A stretch of DNA of 64,000 nucleotides from Allodiplogaster sudhausi (GCA_945643635.1 CALZFC010000112.1:527001-591000); one strand, 5' to 3'. Positions 24,241 through 36,875 are shown, counted from the first letter of the stretch. Notes: a model not told the origin generated them from the sequence alone. Numbers and translations are program-made.

Positions 24241-26233
24241 CTACTCGTTGGTGGGATTCGGCTGAGTGGTCGCATCGAGACTCTTCTTACGATTGAAGCG
24301 CGCCTGAGTTCTAAAATAAACATAACTGTTGAAGTGCAGAAAAGCATATGTAATTGAGATTTGTGAAGTAAATAAAGTTAAATAGAAACGCACGTGCAAT
24401 ACGTCCAGTAGTGTGCCCAGAGCGAACAGATGACACCTTCCAGCCTGTTGTTCTCTCCATCTGCGAGGGCGGCCATAAAGGCATCTAAAGTAATAAGTGT
24501 AAGCAGTGTATCTGGACATGGAGAGTACTGTACACTTACCAACGCATGTGTTCAGCAGTTCCATTGGAATCGGCAAGAGCCCTTTCTGTGGCTTCTCCGA
24601 CACAGTGTACTTGTGGCGGGATTCCATCGGGATGAGCTAAGGCAAAAGAATGAATCGTAGGTTAACCGACAGGGAAAGAAATAGCGTAACCTGGTCAATG
24701 CAGCCGAATGCGACATGCTTGACGACAGAACGGAGGGGGCCCTGCTTGGAAGTGCAGCGGGACAAAGCAGAGAGGACGTCACCGGAACCTGAAGTATTCA
24801 AACATACAGTGCCGAATATTTATATTCATAAACAAAGTAAAAAGGATAGTGGAACATTAACCGCCAGGCAGGGGCGTGACGAAGAAGCTTTGATCCCGAC
24901 TGCGGAGCAGCTCGCGGACGCGAGGACGTTCAAAAGTGACGTTGACACCGTCCTAAACTGTTGTTTATCTACTTTTGTTTAACTAGGTTTTTTCGCTTTA
25001 TTTTCAAGTATTGATAATATCGATTGACCTGAGGGATTTTATCCTTCGAGTCCTTGAAGACGCGTCGTTCGCGGTCAAATTCGAGCTAAATGAGTGCGAA
25101 TCACAGACACAGGGAGGGAGAGAGAGACACCAACTGCTTTAAGAGCTCCATAGATGGTAGCGTAGACGGGGAACATCTCTACAGGACCATCCCTCGCGAG
25201 TGACTTGAGTGTGGCGTAAGAGAGGCCTCTCTCCTTCTTGCTTCGAGCCTCCCTCACGAACAATTCCTAAGAATGCATATATATGATCCTATATTACGAA
25301 TAAACCTTTTAAGCTGCAGAGGTAGTTCAGGGGTTGAACATTACTCCCGGGCTTTTTAATTCTTTCCCGAAAGAATGGCCACGCGAGTGGCGTGTTGGGC
25401 AGCTTCCCCGATGATATATTATCATGAATTTGGGAGATGTGCTCGTAATAGCCGTCCAATACACGATGAACAACGTGAGTCAAATTAGCAAGACATACTG
25501 TTGACTCGGATGGACCAGATGAGCAAGAACATCTATAGTGACTACACGTTTAAGCATGAAGAAAACAAATTTAAATAATACCTGGAACAGTCGCTTGCAC
25601 AGATCGCGCATAGCGTTAAGCAATGATTCACGAAATTGCCACTCTTGAGAAATTGTCGCTTGAACTGCTCATGGTTGCTTGGATGTCCAGAAAAGTACAT
25701 GTCGAGTCCTGACAACAACAATTTCCGAGTGCAACAATTTCTTGCAGCATAAGCAATTTAATTAATAAAGGCAACGGTCATACTTTTTTGAACAAGCTTG
25801 CATAACAAACGAAAAGTATCGAACCGGCGTAGCTAAACGAGTTGTCGATCAAGAACTGTAGTCGACAAAGTACTTCGGAAAGGACTTCATTTAGCTCCGT
25901 CAACATTGAACGATGATCTGCCACTAAAAAACCAATTTACTACAAATCAACCAAAAAAGAAACATTTTAATAAAAAAAAACCTAAAAACAAAGTCTAATA
26001 AACAGTTTGAAGGAAAAACAGAAATATTCCTTACAAGCAGGGTCCGGAGTGCTCATCTCGTCTACCATTTCATCAGGGGAAGATTCCGCGTTATCGTCCT
26101 CTTCTTCGTTCATTCCGAGCATATAGTCGTCGCAGTCATCAGTCTGTCTTCTTCTCTTACGGAAAGTATCCTCCGCCAAGGCCAACGCATCCCTCACCAC
26201 GCGATGACGATTCGGAGACCCAAACCTCCGCAT
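24241..26233 (-). CDS. Unrecognised conserved-looking protein, 374 residues, 11 exons
   Basis: Exons in transcription order are 26035-26233, 25784-25923, 25582-25664, 25499-25541, 25135-25266, 25029-25085, 24862-24952, 24667-24788, 24540-24636, 24394-24484 and 24241-24310. Every junction keeps phase, and the total is 375 codons including the stop. The start follows an acceptor by two bases (tttcag|GAATG), as in trans-spliced nematode genes. The N terminus has a basic KRRR motif (about residue 26) and an acidic stretch (about 33-60). The C-terminal half includes YATLKSLARDGPVEMFPVYA, FFVTPLPGGSGDVLSAL and EKPQKGLLPIPMELLNTC. There is no signal peptide. I cannot assign a domain or function. Exons 3 and 4 also read well in another frame, so that part of the model is less certain. 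Confidence 0.65.
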
Positions 26234-26246
26234 TCCTGAAAACACA
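26234..26246 (-). promoter_or_regulatory. Likely spliced-leader acceptor of the unrecognised gene
   Basis: On the minus strand, ttgtgttttcag|GA sits directly before the ATG. A two-base leader after a strong acceptor is typical of SL trans-splicing in nematodes. A cis intron from an unseen upstream exon is the alternative. Confidence 0.4.
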
Positions 26247-26392
26247 AGGCTTACTTAAAAACACAATCTAATTTGAAAGGAAAAGTGAATGAATAAGCAT
26301 TCGCAGTATTCACATTTCCGAAGTGAAGCGCTTTCAAACGAAGCAAGAATTTTCTTACCGTATATATGGCACTACCCACACCAAAAGCCTTG

Positions 26393-26429
26393 AGATTTAC
26401 GAACTCCTTGATAAGGCGTTCGTAAATCT
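26393..26429. repeat. 12-bp inverted repeat with 13-base loop
   Basis: agatttacgaac and its exact complement gttcgtaaatct are separated by 13 bases. Further diverged copies of the ataaggc motif follow within 60 bases. It may be part of a small decayed element. Confidence 0.5.
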
Positions 26430-26782
26430 TATAAGGCCCCAATTCTCAATGAGATGTTATAAGGCGTATGTCAGATTACCAGAGTTAAGGCATGCCTTTC
26501 AGGTGATTTAAGTCAAGATGAAATTAATCTTACTTAAACTCGGAAAAGAACTACCCCAGCTCCTTCACACAACCGATGTGTTTCTCAGAATCATTGAGAT
26601 ACAGATGCGTTAAGGAGTAAGCGTGCCAGAATTCTCATGCATGATTTATAAATCAATAATAACAGTACGTGTTTTTCTCTAGCGGAATGAGTCTGTATTT
26701 GGTAGTATGAGTAGTGATTATTTATTTATAGATTGATAATTTGTATTAAGAATTTAATCAGAAAATTATTATTATTTGCTAG

Positions 26783-26876
26783 GTGTTCTATTCAGCTGCT
26801 GGCCAACTCGGGTTTCGCCATTCGTGATGACATCAAGGCGCCCTTCTTCGGTGGCGCCGGCGCCAGAGAAGAGTAG
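26783..26876 (+). CDS. Exon-like terminal ORF of unknown gene
   Basis: After the acceptor tttgctag a GC-rich frame encodes LLANSGFAIRDDIKAPFFGG and ends at a TAG (26874). Base composition and codon choice resemble the real exons of this window. I cannot find preceding exons on the plus strand or match the peptide to a family. It may be a remnant related to the acyl-CoA synthetase pieces just downstream. Confidence 0.3.
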
Positions 26877-27294
26877 GGGCTGCTATCGCGGCCGCAGGAT
26901 AATAAGGTGCAAGTTGCAATTAGAAACTTTACTTAAGCTGTGTTATTCTTGATTCCACGAAATCATTTTGTGTATAATGGCGGTTTACTAGATAATTGAA
27001 TGCTATGGGGTAACACCTTATGTTTTCTTCTTCAGCAAAAAGAAATCTTCTTACCAAGGAAGAATTTCGACCATGTGGGTTGTTATGCTGCATTCAATAT
27101 ACCATTCGATTGCTCCTTATCCGCCGATTACGAATAAGTTATCCATTTTTGTCCAGCAATCAATACGAAGTTGCGATTATTGATTTTGTCGAAATGACTC
27201 TATTCACGTGTTAAAACTTATTAACATTGAACTAATGATTATCATAATGAAATGGGAAGTATAACCATATGAAGATTTCTTTATTTATTTTTAG

Positions 27295-27848
27295 ACTCCT
27301 CTCTGAACGAGCTCGCCAAGGCGGCCACCGCTTCCGAGCACTTTTGCAACGATCTGCTACACGTCGGGAACCACCGGGACACCCAAGGTGCCATATTACA
27401 CTTACCGTAGCCTACTGTAGTCCCCGCACCGAAATAATATTATTTTTCCCTTTTTTGTCTTCTCATATTTCACTTACTGCAATATTTACGTTAATATTCT
27501 GCAGGGAGTGATGCTGACGCATGGAAATGTGATTGCTGACGCGACCACTGTCTTGTACTTCAAGCAGTCCGGAATTGTTGACACGGTACGTTATTATTTC
27601 TGTTGTTTCATGACCATGTCTTATCGTCGTTCCTAGTGGGTCCTATTCCTAGGCTCTTTTGCTTCCATCGTCGCAGTTTGAAGGAAACCCAAAAAATATT
27701 AAAGGGGTGGGTTTGTAATCGAATATAATAACAGCCATAATGGAGTTTGTCTCTTTTACAGTTCGTGATGATCTCTTTCATGCCGCTGGCTCACATGCTG
27801 GAGAGGCTCGTGGAGGCCGTGTGCTTCATGGTCGGCGCCATTTTTTAA
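27295..27848 (+). pseudogene. Acyl-CoA synthetase fragment (AMP-binding motif)
   Basis: Three exon remnants are in order. The first ends with ATICYTSGTTGTPK at 27387, the AMP-binding P-loop signature. The second (27505-27585) reads GVMLTHGNVIADATTVLY. The third, from 27762, reads FVMISFMPLAHMLERLVEAV. Together they match the central part of long-chain acyl-CoA synthetases (ACSL type), which activate fatty acids. Upstream of the P-loop the frame is closed by a TGA at 27304, and after the third exon it stops at 27846. The substrate-binding and C-terminal lid domains are absent. The surviving motifs are intact, so the decay or partial duplication is recent. Use as part of an unseen spliced gene cannot be excluded. 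Confidence 0.65.
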
Positions 27849-27960
27849 TGCATATTTCCTACTATTAAAGTATGATTACTAGGGGAACGATTCCTAAATG
27901 AATACGATGATTCAGGTGACCATGGAGGGAGAAGTAACATTTTAAAGAAGTACTATTTGA

Positions 27961-28150
27961 GGTGATCGCCCTGCATCACCACGGAGCTCGCTTGGGTGGT
28001 CTGCCAACTCCGTTCTGGATCTTCCTCGATGCCATTCTAGTCGCCTTCCATGTCTTCCTCGTCAAGCTGCTCTACTCGGAGTGGCGCAAGGGAGACACGA
28101 CCCCATACAATCCGTATCTCCGACAGAGATACTTTTGCATATGGTCCTAG
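27961..28150 (+). CDS. Terminal exon-like ORF with one membrane segment
   Basis: After a ttgag acceptor the frame begins VIALHHHGARLGGLPTP. It then has a hydrophobic stretch (FWIFLDAILVAFHVFLVKLL), a hydrophilic tail and a TAG at 28148. Codon use resembles real exons. No upstream exon of the same gene is evident, and I do not recognise the protein. Confidence 0.35.
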
Positions 28151-29384
28151 GAGTGGCAGCTCCTTTAAATCTTTGCCCGTTTTTGCTATATTTTTTTTAG
28201 AAATACAATGTATTCGTGGATGAGGTTTGGGTTCTTCAGCACCTTGCTTTTTGCAATTTTCTTCATATAGTAATTTATGCCTACAGTGATTGCAAAAGTC
28301 TACGTGTATCTACCTTTTTCTTTTTTTATGTCTCTCGAGTCTTGATCTGTTTAATAGGCGCTTTGAATGCCGGGGCACAAATTCTTATTTGTGGATTCGT
28401 AGAATTTGCAGCATTGTAGTTTTCTTCTTTGCAACTCGTTCAGTGTGAAAATCTCATCGTCATTCGAAGCTTTATTTTCATTTGCTTGCATCTTGTAGCA
28501 TAATCAGCCTAAGCTTAGGAATTCCTGTGTCATTATTCACAATTCCGCCCTTCCCTATGCTAAATGTATCAAGTATTGAGTAATTTTAACTTGCCAGACT
28601 GTTATTGTCTAATTTCGTGTACTATTAATGCTTGAAAGCCACAAATAAAGAATGTTTTGAGAATACGCTTCTTTCGCAGTGGAAATTATGTCCTAGTGAA
28701 ATTTAAGAAAGCGCATGGTGCCTTGTACAATCCTTTTAATAAGCTTATTTTCATTTACTGAGTATTTGGGAACATGGGGAAAAAGGCTGTCAGAAACGTG
28801 CGCCACGTTTGGCTCTAAACTGGACCCAGTTTAAAATGAAAAAGTGGGCACCTTTTTGCGAAACTGCTGCCAGTTTTGTCAAGATTAATAGCACGGCAGG
28901 TTGTTATTATAGCGAAATGTGCATACATAGATGCGTGAATTAAATCTTATCACGTGGAGAATTTGGGAAGTGTGCTGTATGTACACGCTCTCTAGACGAA
29001 TGGGAATTCAAATTAATTTGTTCTCGTCTCCCTTCACTTGATTTTGCATGTCATCAATTTTCTGTAAGAGTGCACGTTTTATCTTCAAAAAGCTCTTTAA
29101 AAAATATCTTTCAATATCGGCGTTACCACCGATGTGTGCGAAAGGCTCCTTCGTGAGATCATGAAATGAGGAAGCTAAAAATAGTAAGGGTAATCAGTGA
29201 TAAGCTTACTTTAATGGATGTTATATAAAAAGCAATTGATTACTATCCGTGACGTTTACTACGACCCGCAGAATAAAGACACATTGTACGAGTGAGTGAG
29301 AAAATGATAGATGCCGAAAACACGAGCAAGTTGAGTGATGAGGTCGTAAGCCTTCCTTGTCGTCGAAGAGTTCGACCTTTCCAC
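28151..29384. other. Intergenic, no feature seen
   Basis: AT-rich spacer between the fragments above and the 3' end of the transporter gene. It has no convincing exon, RNA gene or long repeat. Confidence 0.6.
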
Positions 29385-31381
29385 TCACTCCTCCTTGACC
29401 GAGCGTTCGGAAATCGCAGTGAGCCGTCTGTCGGCAGTGGACGTTGGCGTAATGAGAACGGGCGTTGTTTTGGCCTCTTCGCCTAGGACCGTTTTGTTAA
29501 ACGAAATACTGCCGACAATTTGCATTTCGTCTCTTCTTCTTTGCTTACTCTGCCACTATAAACACCCTCGTCCAGGCTATATCAATTTTCAGCCTCTCGT
29601 TCATGCATCCATTTCTCTCTTTTTCTCTCTCTCATTCTCTATGTCTCTCTCTCTGTCTCTCTCTCTCTCTATCTGTCTCTCTCTCTCCCTCTCTCTCTCG
29701 TTCTTCGCTTCAACACCCACCATATTGCGTCTGGAAGGTGACATTAGCGCCGTAGAGCGACGACGGCGGCAACACGACCCGGTCATCGTTGATGATCAGC
29801 GAAATGTGGCCAAAAAAGAAAATTAAAATGATACCTTTTTGTCACCTCATTTAGTTGATTAATTGATTAAATCCCTCAGGGCACATACACCGAAAAATTG
29901 AGTGATATTTCAAATTGCCGCTGCGCTTCGCACTCTCATTCGTGCTTGCTTTTTCACGCAACAGCTTTGGACGAACTGCGAAATAGCACGAAAAGGGAGA
30001 GTGCCTACTCCCAGGGTCAACGCGGCAATTCGTACCTGCTTTATTTTTCGGTGATCATCGACCTCTTAAAGAGGGGCGCTTGTACTAGAGAGAATACAGT
30101 AGGCGGTTCTCTACGAGAGAATACGGTAGTCCAATCACGAACCATGACTGGCGACAGTGCCAATGGATGCGCCGCCGCCGTCCTCGTGCGGAGAGGGAGT
30201 GTACGCCAGCTGGCCGAGCAGCGTCGCCACGATCGAGGCCAGCTTGCACACGATCGCTGAGAAAAGACGAGAAAAAAGGCTAGCCACGTACATACATGGC
30301 CAACAAGTCATATATTTATTTAGCCAATTCCAATATGACATGAACATCGAAACAATGAGACCTCGCTTTTCAACATAATTAAAGGCCACACCCATTCTCC
30401 ACCCCACATATAAACCACGCCCGCTTAGTTATTTTAAGCCCCGCTTCCACTGAATCAGATAACGAACCGACGCCCATGATGGTCCAGCCGAGGCGTGCCG
30501 GATCGTAGACGAGACACGAGGTCGGCGAGCCGCACTTCTCCTCCCAGCGGATGCACGCCGTGTCGATGATCACACCGAAGAGGATGCCGCCGGGAATGAA
30601 GCCTGGAAGGGAGAGAGAGAGAGATAGAGAGATAGCAAGGAGGTAGAGAATAGGGTAAGAATTGAGGAGAGAGAGAGAGAACGAAAGAAGAAGAGTAAAA
30701 GTGAACCAAGTAGCCTAAGGAAGGTCCAGTTGACGCCGATGGCAAGCGTGCGATGCTCGAATGGAACGACACGGAGCAGGATCTGGTAGAGAGATAATAG
30801 AAAAAGATGAGAGATAGAGTAAGAAGGAGAGATAGAGAGAGAGACAAAGATATACATAGCTATTTAGATAGAGGGAGAGAAGAATATATGTATAGGGAAA
30901 GAAAGGGAGGTAGAGAATGAGAGAGAATGAAAACCTGTTGTGCTGAGATGCTCGCCGCGAACGAAGCGACGACACACACGAAGAGAAGCAGATTGAAGAG
31001 CCACATGTTCAGGCCGCAGTTGGGGGTGCAGTAGCCGGAGACTATGGCTACAGGGTAGGGAAGAAAGGGTGATAGAAAGAGACAGAGGGAGAGAGAGAAG
31101 CAGAGAGAAAAAGGAGAGAGATAGGGAGTGAGAGAAAGACAGACGAGCTAACCTGGACTGTCGGGCGCACATGAACATCCACTCCACTGCAAATTCATAC
31201 CATTCTTGAAGCATGCATTTAATAATGATTTGCTTTTTACAGTTTGGACTTCTCTATCTCTCTCTCTCTCTCTCTCTATGCGAGCTCCCCTCTCACTCTC
31301 TCTATGTCCTCTTTCTCCTCTCTCTCAATGTTCTCTCTCTCTCCCTCTCCCTCCCTCTCTCCCTCTCTCCCTCTCTCTCCC

Positions 31382-31422
<41 letters not shown>

Positions 31423-34400
31423 TCCATGAGCCCTCCTCACTGACTGTGTTATTCTCTGCAGCCGTGCATCCTGCATGGCATGCGGAGAAGAAGATGCGTC
31501 CATTCGCTTCGTCGCAGACTGGATTCCATGCGACCTATGGAACAAAACATTTTAAGATTCAAATAATTCTTCTAAATACAATTTTACTTCTTCACATATT
31601 AAAGATTAAGTGAATTCGTCCGCTTATTACAGGAATCAAAGGGAAGGGTAAATCTCGATTGGTCATGCAAAATAAGGACGAGCCAAGGCCTCGATCACCG
31701 AGTGGCATCCGCATTCCGCATTGCAGCCGTCGTTCAAGTCAAACGATGCTGCCAAACTGCTGCCGCGGGCGGCCCTTCTAAAAAAAACAAAAATTGTTTT
31801 TAAAAAAAAAGAGAAATAATTCTAGCTACCGAAGGTTCAAAAATATATTTAAAATTCGCTGAATAACAGAGACAACATGCATTTTTGGCGAGTTGCAACA
31901 ATATTCACGATAACTACGGAGGAATTGCATGACTCTTTGATTATAAATCTGGGAAAGTAACAGCAAGCTTTGAAAAATAAGCTATAAAAGTAAGAATAAA
32001 TCAAAAAGAAGAAGAAGAAATAAAAGATGTTTATCACTGGCGTTTTCAAGAGAGGCCGCTCGCTGTGATAGGGAGCATTGATGCCGACGAAGAGGCGAGG
32101 CGGGCAGCGGATCACGAAGGCAGCCATGCACGCAGCCGCCACCACGTGGCATAGCAGCGTCAGCTTCAGCATTCCGGGCACCTGGCGAGACATCTCAGCA
32201 ATTTATTTATTGGAATTAATTTAGTTACTTAAGCATTCAATATTTATACATTTAAGTATTTATTTTATTTATTTGCATTCATTTAATAAAAGGCTCCAAA
32301 TAAATATATTTCTTTCGTGAGAGAAAAAGAATAAAATAATAATTCGCTTTCTCTCGCCTGCAGACTGTATTTGCGAATGAGCGCGCCGCCCAGCATTACA
32401 CCGATCGCGGCGGCAAAGATGACGAGAGCTCAAATGAAATTGTAAATTAAAATAAATAAACCATAAATGTTCGAAGATGATAGAAAAATCGCCAACATGA
32501 CAGATAGCTGGCAAGCGTGGGCGTCACGCTAAGGAGTGTCTCGAGGATCTGGTGGGAAACTTTTCATTTTCTACATATCCCGAGTGTAATATAAACAAAA
32601 AATATATATAATTTCAACTTTCCAGAGCTCTTACTTTCGGCATGAAGGCAGCGAATCCATTGACGATGATCGACTCGGCGATTCCAAGCGCTACGCACGC
32701 GATAAACGTCGGATTCCGCAGAATGTTCTGGGAGGAGTAAACCAGCATATCAAAAACACAATTTGAATTCCCGCTCGTTTGCCTGAATAACGAACGAGAG
32801 ACGCTACTCTAAATTATATTGAAGAGCATATTCAAATGTGTGTGCTCGGGCACGCTTGCGTTTTTCGCCTTGCTGATACTCTGTTGAAGAGTGGATGAAA
32901 GATCATCGCTCATCATTGCAGATAGTAAAACAAAGTTTTCTTTCATCTCTATAGGTGGGTTATTTGTTTCTTTAATCAATTTTTGCACCGGCTTTCCTAA
33001 CTTATTTACACCGTCGGCAATAAAAATGTAAAAAAAAAATTCAGCATCGCTACATTTCAGCCCGTTTAGAGAGCGAAAGAGAGAAGACAAATAAAAAAAT
33101 AAAAAAAGCTCGCCAATATAATGCGTGGCGTCGATGGCTCGTCAGAGGCACGTGACGTTGCTTCCTCCGCCTCCTCCTTCACCTCCTCAATCGCACGGCG
33201 CGTCGCGCTTCTCTTGCGCTTCGCACTCTTCTTCTTCAACTCCGCTGCTTCTTTCGACGGCATGTGCGACTGCAAATGTGCTAGAGAGAGGGAGAGAGGA
33301 CTGGAAAGTAAGAGAAGGTAGGGATATCGAAAGAGAGCGAGACAGACACAGAGAGAAAGAGAGAGAATATACCGAGACAGGGAGAGAAAGAAAGAAAAAG
33401 AGATAGGAAACCTGGTTAACATCCTTTGCTCGATGATGCTTTGCTTCGGGCAGCTCGCGCGCAAAGCCGAGAATTGGCAGAGTGCCAAGGGCGGAGGCGG
33501 CCGCCGCGATCAGAAATCCGATCCACCACGCGCCGATCCATCGAGGATCCGATGAGTCAGCAAGTGGCGGCCTTTAAAGGAGATCTAAGGCGAATTTAAT
33601 AGTGTCTTGTTTTTTCGACTTATTTGGTCGGCTTGAGCTAGAACCTTAGATTGCAAGTGTCCCGAAGTCACAAAAATCTCTCTGCCCTGAGGAAATAAAC
33701 AGCATTCTATACTTTGAATTCGCGAATATTTATATTCCCGCCATTTTCAAAAAAAATTGGTAGAGCCACAACGTGGCCGACGAGGCCATTCTAGAACTGC
33801 CCGTGAACTTTATACATATGGTTCGAGCAACCTACATTGGCCGGGGTTTTCTTTATACATATGCTCACGTGCAACATTGTCCATACCACAAGTTTCTAGG
33901 GAGAGACTTTTAAGTGACCGGGTCGCTAATCGTGGTAGGAGTTTTTCCCTTATGAACTCCTTTAATGTCGAGGGAGGTGATTAGCTACACGAAGAGAAAC
34001 GCTCGAATTAGAATCTCGGTTTTTGGGAAAAAAAAGAAGAATAAGAGTGAACCGACACGCTGACGCGGTCGACATCCACGAACACCTTGAGCAGCGAACC
34101 GCCGGCGAAGAGCCCGGCAATCGGTCCGAATGACGTCACCATTGCATTCACAGCTGATTTTTGGTCTTATATAGCTCTTTTTCTCTATACATACTCTCTT
34201 TCCAGCAATTATAGTGGCAAGCACAACAAAAATATTAATATTTCGCTAGTGGGAAAAACAATAAAGTCTTTGAAAAGTGTTTTTATTTCTTAATAGAGTT
34301 AAAAAGGCATAATTAATAAACAATTATAGTAAATGACCCAAGTAGACGGGCGACGCCGTCTGGGAGACGTTCTCGTCGATGTAGGCGAGGCCAATCGAGT

Positions 34401-35276
34401 ACAGAGGCGTCGAGCCCACACCGTGGAGCGTCTTTTCGAAGGAGCAACTTTAGAAGCTTCTTCTTAATTCACGCCCCTCTCCCCTCACCTGCCCGAGGAT
34501 GAAGAGCAGAAAGAATGGATTGAGGTAGGCGGAGGGCGTCACGTGCTCGCAGCTCTCCGTCGTTGGAGTGCGGCTGATATTGGATAATCAAATTAACAGT
34601 TATGATAGAAAAGAAACACAAAAATCGAGCTGTCTCTGACGAGGCGTCGCACTGGCCGACATCGGAGACGTTGCCGAGCGAGACGGTGGTCGGGTCGTAG
34701 AGCGGCGAGAGGAAGTGCGGAAGGGCGCAGACCAGAGAGCCCAGCGCCATGATCACGCCGCCCCACCCGATCCAGCGGCCTTTGTGCGCTTAAAAAAGGA
34801 AACACCCAATATAAATGTTTGAATTTGGCGCCCTTTCCGAGAAGGTATTTCAAGAAGGAGTAATTATGGTACCACGATTGAGAGAGAGATTACGGTAATA
34901 AGAAAACGAGAATACGGAAGGTACATATGGCCGCATAATCTACCTTTGGTGCCCCAGTGGCAGACGGGGAAGACGACGAGGAGAACAGCGAAATCGTACC
35001 AGCTCGAGATAACTCCCGTGTGTGTGCTATTAAAAAGAATTTAAAAATCAAAAATTTAATTTTTTTCTAATCAATAGCATGAACATTAAAGACTAAGTAG
35101 TTTTGAATTTTTAATTATTAAAAATTACCTCGTCAATTTGAACTGTTTTTCGAGCGTTGAGAGTCCCACGGGGAAGATGGCATTGACTGAGAAGCCCTGG
35201 ACGAAGCCGACCACGGAGATCCAGATGAGAAGCCAGCGAGCAGAGTGGTGCCATTGGAGCCAGCCAGGGGTGCAGC

Positions 35277-35329
<53 letters not shown>

Positions 35330-35767
35330 GCGCATAGAGAAGGAGTGAGATAGACAGGGAGTGAGAGAGATAGAAAGAGAAGAAGACAGTTGCAAAGACA
35401 AAGAGAGCAGCAGAGATAGTGAGAGAGAGATAGTGAAAGTGTAAAAAAGAGAGGATGAATAAGACCTCAGAAATCTCTGTTATGTTGAAGAAGGCCCATT
35501 ACAAGAATCATTCAATCAAACATGTTTTTTTCCACTTTATAGGACGTAACACTCATACTTTTACTTTAAAAATTGAAGAATAAGTGCCCTAAACTATCCA
35601 ATCAGTTCGGACCTTCCATAGCCGAATCGCAGTTCCTCTTCTTCTTCCTCGATTCCGTCTTCACTGAGACTGTCGAGTGAGAACATGACAGCGGCAGGCG
35701 CGTGCTGCTCCGCTTGCTTCTTCTTCTTGTTCCTCGACTTCTCAGTGCTTGGCGCAATTGGAGCCAT
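29385..35767 (-). CDS. Organic anion transporting polypeptide (OATP/SLCO family)
   Basis: A 12-helix plasma-membrane carrier for organic anions. There are 21 exons from the ATG at 35767 to the TGA at 29385: 35613-35767, 35129-35275, 34944-35026, 34641-34788, 34489-34573, 34338-34431, 34057-34153, 33412-33571, 33183-33269, 32635-32727, 32497-32548, 32358-32428, 32038-32181, 31699-31777, 31445-31534, 31153-31186, 30935-31047, 30707-30782, 30468-30602, 30143-30256 and 29385-29482, about 717 residues. Family features include STLEKQFKL, HKGRWIGWGG, LHGVGSTPLYSIGLAYIDEN and PRWIGAWWIGFLIA. The Kazal-like extracellular loop shows NPVCDEANGRIFFSACHAGC, and near the C terminus are IPGGILFGVIIDTACIRWEE and CLVYD. 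The N and C termini are cytoplasmic. Exon 12 ends at a GC donor. The exon 13/14 phases agree only if a weak GC donor (gccagt) is used. Confidence 0.9.
32815..33020 (-). other. AT-rich ORF inside transporter intron 9
   Basis: A frame reading GVNKLGKPVQKLIKETNNPP and further polar residues ends at a TAA. Its AAA/AAT-rich codons are unlike the GC-rich exons around it. Exons 9 and 10 splice in phase without it, so it is not needed for the transporter. Confidence 0.3.
35276..35460. repeat. (GA)n microsatellite at the exon 2 acceptor of the transporter
   Basis: On the coding (minus) strand this is a (CT)n tract ending in ctccag directly before exon 2, so the microsatellite itself forms the polypyrimidine tract of the splice site. 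Confidence 0.85.
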
Positions 35768-36213
35768 TGTAACTTCTACTTATTACCTCAATTAGAAAAG
35801 AATTTCTATTTAACCATCAGAACAATTTAAAAAAAAACGCTTCCGGGTCAGTAAAAAGCTAATGGAGTGGATACATTCAACTTAAAAATAAAAGTTTCAA
35901 TGGAAAATTCTATCCGCATTTTTTACAACTTTATTAGATAGATAGATCTAATAAAGTCGTAAATTAAGTAAGTAGTAGAAAAATCCAATGTATTTTCAGA
36001 AACAAGCATTTAAGAACATTCGAGCAGCTTGTTCCGAGAACAACTGTAATGTTCGAAAAATCGCGATAAAGTAATTCGAACAGTTCTCGTCTTGCCTGAA
36101 TGACTTTGGAGGAGAAAAAGGAGCAAAGACATTGCCGACCGGTAGCCGGGGAATGTTGTTAATTGCAAGCGAGTGTTCACGAGTATCAGAGAGAGAGAGA
36201 GAGAGACGGAAAG

Positions 36214-36264
<51 letters not shown>

Positions 36265-36839
36265 TCATTCATGCAACGAAATGCACAAAAAAAAATAGAA
36301 TGGAAACGGAAGATGGAAGAAAGAATAGATTAAGTATTGTGGAATCGAGACAGCGCAGATATCTAGACTATGATAACGTTAGAATAAGAATGATTCAGCA
36401 GTTTGCCAAGCGCTAGAACGAGAGAGAGGAGGAGTGGGAGGGTGAGAGATATTGCGCGAAAAAGAGAAACGGTGAGATTAAGAGAAAGTGAGAGAGAGAT
36501 TGATAGAGAGCGATAAAGGGAGAGAGCGGGAAGAGAGTGGGAGCGGTAGAGAGAGATAGACTAAGAGAGAGATCAAGAAAGAGAGAGGGAGAGAGGGAGA
36601 AAGAGGGAGAAATTTAGGGAGAGAGAGAGAAAAAGAGAGATAGAGCGAAGATCGCATCGCTATCTCTACATTGCTTCCGCAGACAGGCATACTCATCAAA
36701 AAGTGCCGCCGCTTCCTGCTCACAGTGGTCTGTCTCGTGCAGAGTTTTAGTTTTTTTTTTCAAATTTTCTTCACTGCTCTCACTCGCTCTCTCTCTTTAT
36801 CGCTGTCTTTACCTCTCATTCTCTTTCCTCTCATCTCAT

Positions 36840-36875
<36 letters not shown>

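Noticed and set aside
24430..24982. Plus-strand frames opposite the unrecognised gene
   Set aside because: They are antisense to phase-consistent minus-strand exons.
29601..29830. Frame at 29.6-29.8 kb as the last transporter exon
   Set aside because: The exon 29385-29482 fits the phase of exon 20 exactly and ends with a stop; this frame does not.
36478..36735. Exon-like GC patch in the spacer before the transporter
   Set aside because: It reads well on both strands but has no consistent splice borders and no linked exon.
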